Shown here: piece after piece, positions 56,050 through 64,000 of the stretch
Layout of the letters: each line of letters starts with the position of its first letter
Numbering within the stretch: position 1 is the stretch's first letter
Source of the DNA: Conchocele bisecta
Taxonomy: Eukaryota > Mollusca > Bivalvia > Lucinida > Thyasiridae
Direction: 5' to 3'
DNA length: 64,000 nt
Assembly (NCBI GenBank): GCA_029237695.1
Contig: CM055265.1
Span: 72,207,912-72,271,911 of the forward strand
Position numbers and translations under genes: made by a program
Notes under the pieces: generated by a model
Seen by the model: only the letters and a program-made list of their open reading frames with translations
The model's database searches: none
Told to the model about the DNA's origin: nothing

Positions 56050-57279
56050 TCATTCTTGCGCGACACACCTTTAGTGTCTATGCATGTGTGAAGCTACTGG
56101 AGCGCAGAATTATTTGTTAATAGTCCTATATTTATGTACATATATCTGCACAGGTGCACATAATGCCACAATATTTTCAACACAGTTGACGGAAATGTAA
56201 TATAGAATGTAAATAAAAAAAATAATGCTCGCTACTGGAGCCGAGAATTTTTTTTAATAGTCCTATATTTATCTACATATATCTGCACAGGTCCACATAC
56301 TGCCACAATATTGTCAACACAGTTTAGGTAAATGTAATAATTTATCTGTATAAATTACCTGTAATAAGTTAGTGGTCAGTTATAAAATTTAAAAAGAATG
56401 TAAAAAAAAAAAGTAAAAAAAAAAATAAAAAAAAAAATTAAAAAAAAGTTGAAAAATAAAAAATAATAATACTTGCTACTGGAGCCCAGAATTTTTGTTT
56501 AATAGTCCTATATTTATCTACATATCTGCCACAGGTCCACATAATGCCACAATATTTTCAACACAGTTTACGGAAATGTAATATACAATTTTTTTTTTTT
56601 TAAATAATGCTCGCTACTGGAGCCCAGAATTTTTGTTAATAGTCCTATATTTATCTACATATATCTGCACAGGTCCACATACTGCCACAATATTGTCAAC
56701 ACAGTTTACGGAAATGTAATAATGTACCTGTATAAATTACCTGTAATAAGTTAGTGGTCAGTTAAAAAATTGAAAAAGAATGTAAAAAAAAAAATGGAAA
56801 ACAAAATTAAATAAAAAAAAAAGAAAAAGAATAATGCTCCCTACTGGAGCCCAGAATGTTTTTTAATAGTCCTATATTTATCTACATATCAAATATACAC
56901 AGGTCCACATATTCCCACAATATTTTCAACACAGTTTACGGAAATGTAATATAATCATTTACCTATATAAATTACCTGTAAGTTGTCAGTGGTCAGTTGC
57001 ACATGCTAGCACATGCACAGGTGAATAGTCTGTATATAGTACTTACCACCTTATGCTACTAGACAAAAATTGAAAAATAATTTGAAAAAAAATATGAAAA
57101 AAAAAAAATGGAAAAAAAAAGTTTAAAAATAATAATGCTTGCTACTGGAGCACAGAATTTTTTTTAATAGTCCTATATTTATCTATATATATCTGCACAG
57201 GTCCACATAATGCCACAATATTTTCAACACAGTTTACGGAAATGTAATATACAATTTTTTTTTTTTTAAATAATGCTCG
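56050..57279. repeat. Tandem array of ~230-370 bp units abutting Polinton 2
   Basis: Six units share AATAATGCTCGCTACTGGAG, AATAGTCCTATATTTATCTA, CTGCACAGGTCCACATA, CAACACAGTTTACGG and A-rich or T-rich runs. The last unit is cut off after AATAATGCTCG, exactly where the element terminus AGTAGTATAG begins. Confidence 0.85.
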
Positions 57280-57610
57280 AGTAGTATAGAGAGAGTCACT
57301 TCGTTACCGTTTTGCATCCTGGACATTATAAGTAGAAAGGATAAGACCAACGGTATAAAAATATTTGAAAAGATATGAATATAATAAAATAGATCCCAAC
57401 GGGTTGTGCGAAAATTTAAATATTTTCTATTAAAGATAAAAAATATTTAAATTATATATACCAATATATAAAATGTTATCTGAAAAGAGAAAAATGACAA
57501 CAGTTACAAAAACCCCTGCAATACCCCACACACTGATTTGTGAGATAGTCAGGGTGAAAATAAAATCACACAACTCAGAAAGGAGTTGACTGGAATGGGG
57601 ATATATTTTC

Positions 57611-57900
57611 ACTCAGATTAAGAGAAAGGGGACTTACCAGACTAATTAATGAAGAAAAAAATAACGAATATATGAAACGTTTTACGAGGGCATACAAAAG
57701 GGGCGCTTTTAAAGGGATAGAAACCAAATCTGAAGAATATGTAAACAAATTAATTCAACGACTTGATGATGAGGCTAAAATGAGTATAAAAAGTAGAAAT
57801 ATTACTACAAAAAAGCAGAAAAGAGAACACCGAAAACCGAATTACTTAAAAAAATAATACTCGAAGGAGAGAATATTTTAGAAGACTACAAACACCACGA
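57611..57900 (+). pseudogene. 130-aa-type basic protein, Polinton 2 (frameshifted)
   Basis: LRERGLTRLINEEKNNEYMK, RFTRAYKRGAFKG and a following coiled, Lys-rich stretch match the gene at 31,682-32,074. After about 57,840 the frame shifts (ILEGENILEDYKHH in the next frame). It has the same position relative to the polymerase as in element 1. Confidence 0.65.
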
Positions 57901-58283
57901 AAAAAGATAGAAAAAAGGTCGCAGAACCACCACAATATCGCTGGGTAGACGACTTCAAAAAAATAATACAGAAGGTTGGATAAAAGAGTTAGAACCTCTG
58001 CTGCACGGGAGTTTTTATCTCCGATACTCATTTTATTACACATTGCAACACATAGAGGAAAATGATTCAAAGGGAAACCCGAGAAAGCTAAATTTTTTCA
58101 CAAACTTTCAAGGAAGTCCCTAGTTTAGACGCTATGATGAGGTTAAAAAATGGTTATTCGCGCAAGAAGAAGAACGATTAAATGTAGATAAAATAAAGCG
58201 TCCCGAATACAAAGTGGACCTTTGTTAGATGGGGTAGTACATCTATAAAAATAATATATTCCACAAAAATAAAAGATGTTGAA

Positions 58284-61200
58284 ATGACAACCAAAAATGT
58301 AGCAGGAGGAAAACTGCCGGAATGGTTGCGATACAAGAAGGGTATAAAACCGTTAGATACATTTGGCGACGAACTCTGTTTATTCAGGTGTTTAGCCCTA
58401 CACTCTAACGATAAATTACGCGTAGATAGATCCATGAAAAGCACACTGAATCACAAAGTTAAATTATATTTTAAATTTTGTGGAAAAAATAAACCAGAGG
58501 GTTCCATACCATTCGAAGATTTGAAAAAAGTAGAAAAGTGTTTTAAAATAGGAATAGACGCGTACGAACCGACAGAAGATGGAACATGGTTTTTAAGAAA
58601 CGTAGCAGCACACTATGAAGAGATAGGAACACAAAATGACAATAGGGGTATATAATGATCACGCATTTCTTATTACAGATATGGATAAAGCCTGTCAAAT
58701 TTACTGTTGACAGAATGTGATCAAAGGTTTACAAAGGCCTGTAACCTTCTCCGACATACAAACACCTGTAGTAAAGGAATAACCAAAATTATTTGTGAAG
58801 GAAAAAAAATAGATAGACCGATGTCCGCCTTTGAAAAAGCATTTTACCCAAAACCAAAATGTAGTAGAAAATCAATACAATGGATAAATTCTTTTACTGG
58901 TCCACACATTCATACTGCCGTTTGTGGACATGGAGGGGAAAGAGTAGTTGGAAAAATCCCGGTTGATGGATTTTGCGGAGAAACAAATACAATATACCAG
59001 TTTCACGGATGTTATTGGCACGGTTGTCCTGAACACTGTAGAGATAAAGAGAGGGTTGAAAAAGAATACGAAAAAACTTTAAAAGCCGACGAAAAACTCA
59101 GAAAGCGGTTTAATTTAAATGTTATTTGGGAACACGACTATAAAGCACCAGAAGCCAAGGAGTTTCCAAGCCACCTACTGTTATTTACCCATATCAGATA
59201 GTATTCGATTTTTGAGTCATATTTAGATAAAACCGGAGAAACCAATCACATATAGATTTAGAGATTTTAAACACCCACGTTCCAATCAGTGTGAGTATTG
59301 GTGATACACTTTCTAACAGAAATAACACACATATGTGAAAAAGATCCAGCCAAATTGGTTAATTTGTTTTATGAAGATTTAGAAAAAAGAGCGGAAGAAA
59401 TTGGTGAAAAGGTGGGTGAAAACCCTATATATGGGTATCCGTCAGATTTTGATAATCTTTCATACAAACAACAAAAAGAGGTTACAAGATGGATCACCCA
59501 AGTTCCAGTTCTCGGATTCAACTCAAGCAAATACGATCTAAATCTAATAAAAAATCAATTGGTTGAAATATTAGCAGATAAAACAAAGAAAGTTTTAGTG
59601 GGTAAAAAATCAAATCAAACATTATTTATATTCATGCCCAAGCTTCGCTTTCTAGATGTAAAATTATATCTTTCCCCAGGTGTTGATTCGCTAGATGGGT
59701 TAGCGCATATGGATGTAAAGACGAAAAATTTTCTTTCCATACGAATGGTTCGACACACCAGATAAATTATCGTACGAGGGTTTACCTGAATTTAAATTCT
59801 GGACGAATAAACTTGCCCCAACAAAAACCATCACTGAGAAGGAGCTAGAAGAGTGCAACGCCATATACAAAAAACGCGGAATGAAAACTTTTAAAGATTG
59901 GTTAAAATATTATAACGACTTGGACGTAGGACCGTTTCTAGAAGCGGCAAGAAAAATGTCTCAATTTTACGAAACAAAAGGTATAGACATGTTTAAAGAT
60001 GCCGTTACACTTCCCGGTGTAGCTTTTCAATACATTCTTCGAGGAACTATAAAAAACTACGTAACACCATATTACCAAAGAGAATAAAATAGCGGACGCG
60101 ATCTGCCCACCGCTGTATGCACCCACTGAAGAAGTATACGAAATAATGAAAACAAGCGCTCGTTGGTGGACCATCAATTGTATTTTCAAGATTAATGGCA
60201 GGAGGTATTTCTAGAATTAGATCAACCCCAGACGGAAATGGAAAAAAATGTGACTCTATATTAGGATTTGACGCAAACGCTTTGTATTTATCCACACTTG
60301 CAAAAACAATGCCATGTGGAGAGGGAAGGGTTATAAAATCAGAACACCCATTTTCGAACAAAAGAATTACAAATTTTACAAGACAGGTTTTAACTGATAA
60401 GTGGTTTGGGTTTGCCGAAGTGGATATAATAGTTCCCCACAAGTTAAAAGAAAAGTTTTCTGAAATGTCACCATTATTCATAAATAGGATTGTGGAGGAA
60501 AATGAAGTTCCCCAACATATGTTAGATTATTTGAAAGAAACAGGTCGCTGTAGAGGAGATGGAAAGAAGCTGGTTGGTGCAATGTCTGCTAAAAAAGTTT
60601 TATTATTTACCCCACTTTTAAAATGGTATTTAAACCATGGATTGAAAATAATTGCCATTCACACAATAATAAACTACCTTCCCGGAAAACCATTTGAGTG
60701 GTTTGCAAAAGAAGTTACATCCGCAAGACGAACTGGCGATGTTGACAGCTCCAAATCCGCAATTGCAGATATTATGAAATTATTAGGAAATTCTTGCTGT
60801 GGAAAAATGATAGAATCACCAGAAACACATCTAAACACACACATACACAAAAGACGAAAAATGTGTGGATGCGGCACTACGATCTGCGTATTTTAACGAT
60901 TTAGAAGAAATTGGAGATGCGTACGAAATATCCTCCAGGCGTACACCTCCCTGATGAATCGTCCCATTTCACTGTGGAATTGCTGTATATCAATATGCAA
61001 AACTAAGAATGTTACAATTTTATTATGACTTTTTAGATAAATACATTGATCGAGCGGATTTGAACTGATCAAATGGATACAGATAGTTTATATATGGGTG
61101 TCAGTGGTCCTCTGGATAACATAATAATACCGGAAATGCTCGAAGATTTTAACGAACATAAAAAAGAATGGTTGGCGTGGGATAAATTGGAGCAATAGAG

Positions 61201-61515
61201 AGCCTGGACTTTTCAAACTAGAATATCAAGGTGATCGCGCTATAGCCCTATCCAGTAAGTGTTATATTGTTCAGAAAAAAGATAGCGAAGAAGTCAAACA
61301 TTCTGCAAAAGGACTTTCTGCAAGACAAAATAAACTTACATGGGACAGATTCTACGCCGCACTGAATCACGACGGAATAGATAGAGGTATGAATAGAGGA
61401 TTCAGAATGAAAAACGGAACCATGAAAACCTACACGCAGAAAAAATTAGGACTTTCTGCATATTACGATAAACGAAGAGTTTTACTGGATGGGATACATA
61501 CAGAACCTCTATAAC
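58284..61515 (+). pseudogene. Protein-primed DNA polymerase B, Polinton 2 (broken)
   Basis: Motif order, left to right, is a degenerate zinc finger (CDQRFTKACNLLRHTNTC, about 58,715) and Vsr-like TNTIYQFHGCYWHGC (58,985-59,029). Next come exonuclease FNSSKYDLNLIKNQL (about 59,517) and YNDLDVGPF (59,917), then motif A GFDANALYLS (60,266). Motif B is KLLGNSCCGKM (60,777), and motif C is DTDSLYM (61,078). The C-terminal region ends in frame at about 61,513. Frames change at about 58,660, 59,210, 59,720, 60,085, 60,190, 60,890 and 61,195. The AT-rich codon use matches the polymerase half of element 1. N-terminal coding remnants occur from about 57,950. Confidence 0.85.
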
Positions 61516-61537
61516 TAATAATTTTCCAAAATTAAAA

Positions 61538-61753
61538 TTATAATCTATATGTTTCTTCCTCAGTAATTATTTCCTCTTCCTCCCTAAGTTTATCTGTTAG
61601 TTTATTAACTCGGATTTGTTGTTCTGGTGTGAGATTTTTTAAATCCAACTCAAAAACAGCTTTAATTTCCTCACAAAGATCATAATATTGATTTGCATTA
61701 TTCTTTTGTTCTTGCAACCGCTTTACATCGCACGGCAATTTATTTTTTTCCAT
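61538..61753 (-). CDS. Small coiled-coil protein, 71 aa
   Basis: Intact from ATG (MEKNKLPCDVKRLQEQKNNA) to stop. Glu/Lys/Leu-rich and probably a coiled coil (LTPEQQIRVNKLTDKLREEE). It is convergent with the polymerase, with about 22 bp between stops. Family unknown. Confidence 0.55.
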   Translation of the reverse strand: MEKNKLPCDVKRLQEQKNNANQYYDLCEEIKAVFELDLKNLTPEQQIRVNKLTDKLREEEEIITEEETYRL

Positions 61754-61804
61754 TATTTTAATTTATATAACTTATTTTTCAACATAAAAAAAGAAAATTA
61801 CTTA

Positions 61805-62065
61805 TTAACAAGTTACAGGTATTAATACATTCTTTCTCGGTCTTCCAACAGGGTTTACATCAGGGTTTTTTAGAATATTATTTCCCTCTTTTTTCAAACT
61901 TTCAACTCTATCAATAAAAGTTTTCATTGTTATTACAGTATCCCATATTTCCTTTTGTCGCTTTACACAAATGTGATACTTTTTTCTAGTTTGTTGTGCA
62001 GTAACAATATTCCGTGCTAGAATAATATTTACTACATCATCATCTGAAAGTTTAGTCTTTGTCAT
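61805..62065 (-). CDS. HTH-like small protein with GRPRK hook, 86 aa
   Basis: Intact from ATG (MTKTKLSDDDVVNIILARN). Residues 7-42 resemble a helix-turn-helix (IVTAQQTRKKYHICVKRQKE then IW). A helical middle and GRPRK near the C-terminus follow, like an AT-hook. Probably DNA-binding, by inference. It appears paralogous to the broken gene at 62,331-62,620: the pattern IxLxR..VxA....KKY.I..xR...xW is shared. Confidence 0.6.
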   Translation of the reverse strand: MTKTKLSDDDVVNIILARNIVTAQQTRKKYHICVKRQKEIWDTVITMKTFIDRVESLKKEGNNILKNPDVNPVGRPRKNVLIPVTC

Positions 62066-62149
62066 AATTTTAAATAAAATTATAATTATATATACACGTG
62101 TAGTTATTGTTTAACAGAAAATAAAAAACTATATATTTATTTAAAACAT

Positions 62150-62300
62150 GATAGTTAACAACATCAAGGGTTTTACAACCTATAACACCAATATGAAAAG
62201 TGAGCCAGAACCACCATGCTACTGGTAGTTGAAAACCAGTACAGATTTGCCACCAATATGAAAAGTGAGTCAGAACCGCTACTAATTTAATTTATTTATT
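62150..62300. repeat. Direct repeat ACCAATATGAAAAGTGAG
   Basis: CACCAATATGAAAAGTGAGC and CACCAATATGAAAAGTGAGT occur 60 bp apart, each followed by CAGAACC. They are between the two HTH-like genes and could be a binding site pair. Confidence 0.4.
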
Positions 62301-62330
62301 TAAAATATTATATATTCTTTATTGTTATTA

Positions 62331-62620
62331 TTATTTTTTAATTTCTTTTAAATCTTTTAACTCATTAAATACTCTTTTGTTCTTTTTATGTTTGTTAGAT
62401 GATTTATTACTTTTTATAACTTTATTAAAATTATCTCCGCCCCTAGCCAGCTGTTTTGCATTCGTTATCCACGAAATCGTTTCCAACTCAGCGTTTTCCC
62501 CACAACTTATTAAGACGTGCACTACCTATTTTGTACTTCTTTTTAATATGATCCGCGGACACCTTCCACGGGATAAAACAATTTCCTCAATACTTTTATT
62601 AGATAAGTATGACTTCGGCA
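62331..62620 (-). pseudogene. Second HTH-like small protein, frameshifted
   Basis: ATG at about 62,620 (MPKSYLSNKSIEEIVLSRGR). Two frame changes follow near 62,560 and 62,510. The C-terminal frame reads AELETISWITNAKQLARGGD, then a Lys/Asn-rich tail. The first 45 residues parallel the 61,805-62,065 protein. Confidence 0.5.
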
Positions 62621-62698
62621 TAATTTGTTTAAAATTAGTTATAATAAGTAATTTATATAAATTATAAATATGCTCAAAATGCTTAAAATAATTTCAAA

Positions 62699-62959
62699 TT
62701 AAAAATCAAAATCAGACCAACCTAAATCGATACGTTCTTGAGCGTACGCTTCATCAAATCCAGCATCTATATATTGTTGAACCACCTCATTATAATTTCC
62801 TTGAATTACCAAACCATGCTCTTCTTCTTCTTCTTCTTCTAATTTTAACTTCTTTATTGAAATATATTTGTCCTTAATAATGATTTTATCAGCTTGTTTT
62901 CTAATTTTATTAACTTGTTCTGGATTTATCTTTTCACTAGTTGAACACACCTTTGACAT
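62699..62959 (-). CDS. Small acidic protein, 86 aa
   Basis: Intact from ATG (MSKVCSTSEKINPEQVNKIR) to stop. Basic first half, a run of seven Glu (about residues 41-47), then VVQQYIDAGFDEAYAQERID. Function unknown. It starts about 70 bp from, and divergent to, the orphan gene at 63,029, so the two may share a promoter region rich in ATAGATATATAATAGATAT repeats (62,965-62,998). Confidence 0.5.
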   Translation of the reverse strand: MSKVCSTSEKINPEQVNKIRKQADKIIIKDKYISIKKLKLEEEEEEEHGLVIQGNYNEVVQQYIDAGFDEAYAQERIDLGWSDFDF

Positions 62960-63028
62960 AGTTTATAATAGATATATAATAGATATATAATAGATATTCA
63001 AAACGATAAATAGTTGATTAACATTAGA

Positions 63029-63391
63029 ATGGACAAAGTAATTTTATGGGAAATGGAGTTTTTAAAAGGGTTTGTTGGAGAATATTTTCCTTATTTTAAA
63101 ATGAAAGAATTATTTAAAATAGAGTACATGAAATATCAGCGCAACCTATTACGCACTGATAAAAGAGTTGCATTTTCAATATTCTATAGAAAATTATCTA
63201 GGTGTTTTAAGAAACAACTTAGAGAAATTAGGGGTTTAAACAGAATTAATAAAGAATTAGTTGAAGAGAATGCAGCAAATTTTATAAAACTATTTCAAAT
63301 AAAAGATTCATTTACTGATATGGATTTCTATCAAGAAACGGAAGAATTAAGTGAGTTATTTGAACCAATTCCAAGTAGTGGTTATTGGTAA
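63029..63391 (+). CDS. Orphan ~120-aa gene of the Polinton family, intact copy
   Basis: ATG at 63,029 is chosen because it matches the element 1 copy (MDKVI). The protein is open to 63,391. It is Lys/Arg-rich with aromatic residues (YMKYQRNLLRTDKRVAFSIF, CFKKQLREIRGLNRINKELV) and has an acidic C-terminus (ETEELSELFEP). Predicted largely helical. Two copies in different elements with the same length argue for a real gene. I know no family for it. The stop overlaps the first bases of the terminal palindrome. Confidence 0.7.
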   Translation: MDKVILWEMEFLKGFVGEYFPYFKMKELFKIEYMKYQRNLLRTDKRVAFSIFYRKLSRCFKKQLREIRGLNRINKELVEENAANFIKLFQIKDSFTDMDFYQETEELSELFEPIPSSGYW

Positions 63392-64000
63392 TTGTTGAGC
63401 AATGCTGAGTAATTGCTGAGCAATGCTGAGTAATTGCTGAGTAATGCTGAGTAGTTATTGAGCAATGCTGAGTAATTGTTGAGTAAGTGCTGAGTAATTG
63501 CTGGGCATTATTTACTAGTTGTTCAGCATTGAGTATTATTTGCTCGTAATTTGTTTAAAATGCCCAAAATACTCGAAATTTCCAGAAGTCCCAGAAGTAT
63601 AAATAAAAAAATTAAAACCAACATTTTAAAAACATAAATCCCAAATTTAAAAAAAATCCTATACAAAAAAAGTACTCTATATGTACACTTAGTATTGGAA
63701 TTATATATACTTGTACAAACAAGGATTTTTTTTAAATTTGGGATTTATGTTTTTAAAATGTTGGTTTTAATTTTTTTATTTATACTTCTGGGACTTCTGG
63801 AAATTTCGAGTATTTTGGGCATTTTAAACAAATTACGAGCAAATAATACTCAATGCTGAACAACTAGTAAATAATGCCCAGCAATTACTCAGCACTTACT
63901 CAACAATTACTCAGCATTGCTCAATAACTACTCAGCATTACTCAGCATTACTCAGCACTTGCCCAATAATTACTCAGCATTGCTCAACAATTACCAATAA
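63383..64000. repeat. Very large palindrome, arms of ~280 bp
   Basis: TTATTGGTAATTGTTGAGCA at the left is matched by TGCTCAACAATTACCAATAA at the window end. The arms run inward through tandem GAGCAATGCTGAGTAATTGC words, GCCCAAAATACTCGAAATTT and AACCAACATTTTAAAAACAT to a loop of about 60 bp (63,660-63,725). The left array part differs from the right by a few bases and short indels. It may extend past the window. Confidence 0.92.

Larger units (their letters stand above)
57280..64000. mobile_element. Polinton-like element 2, partial, right end unresolved
   Basis: Begins AGTAGTATAGAGAGAGTCAC, sharing the terminal AGTAGTATA with Polinton 1, then carries the same 130-aa-type gene and polymerase on the plus strand. 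Several small minus-strand genes follow, then the orphan 120-aa gene and a long palindrome that reaches the window edge. No integrase or ATPase is in view. The element may continue beyond the window, or it may be a polymerase-only derivative. The left TIR does not show the hairpin of Polinton 1. Confidence 0.7.

Overview
The window is eukaryotic nuclear DNA from an invertebrate, most likely a bivalve or other mollusc. That assignment rests on spliced genes with short exons, an AT-rich background crowded with MITEs, SINEs and hairpins, and the types of mobile element present. It is inference; no species marker was seen. Only two host genes look functional: a GTP-type PEPCK on the minus strand (47.7-54.4 kb, eight exons recognised, 5' end not found) and a two-exon protein kinase-like gene on the minus strand (39.7-41.6 kb). 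Two older, broken copies of the kinase lie at 4.2-5.2 kb and 7.6-8.7 kb.

Layout. 1-3.5 kb: satellite repeats and two pieces of a Crypton/KIAA1958-like gene. 3.7-14.3 kb: kinase pseudogenes inside a duplicated block (A), with a poly-C tract, minisatellites and small DNA transposons. 15,255-33,090: a complete 17.8 kb Polinton/Maverick with about 265 bp terminal inverted repeats (TIRs) and a 5 bp target duplication. It carries integrase, packaging-type ATPase, protein-primed DNA polymerase B and several small genes, most of them frameshifted as read. 33.1-43.3 kb: block B, the second copy of the duplicated block. It contains the intact kinase gene and a 3,068 bp TIR element at 35,320-38,387 that encodes a FEN/XPG-like nuclease. 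Block A provides the empty site for that element. 43.3-47.6 kb: repeats and hairpins. 47.7-54.4 kb: PEPCK, its introns filled with MITEs and SINEs. 55-57.3 kb: an inverted-repeat composite and a tandem array. 57,280-64,000: a second Polinton-like element that shares its terminal bases, polymerase and two small genes with the first. It runs into a palindrome of about 617 bp that reaches the window edge.

How it fits together. Both Polinton-like elements carry a polymerase with an N-terminal zinc-finger/Vsr-like nuclease region and 3'-5' exonuclease motifs. Each also has a 130-aa-type gene just before the polymerase and an orphan gene of about 120 aa. Element 1 keeps its integrase and ATPase in a CpG-rich half. 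That half contains two repeat arrays whose units each carry a TATATAA box, and the polymerase lies in an AT-rich half. Repeated copies of a 15 bp motif occur in the TIRs and ahead of two gene starts.

The A/B duplication reveals two insertions against natural empty sites: the nuclease element (TSD ATG) and a 1.17 kb element (TSD ATTGTA). Nothing here was checked by database search. Family names come from motif recognition.
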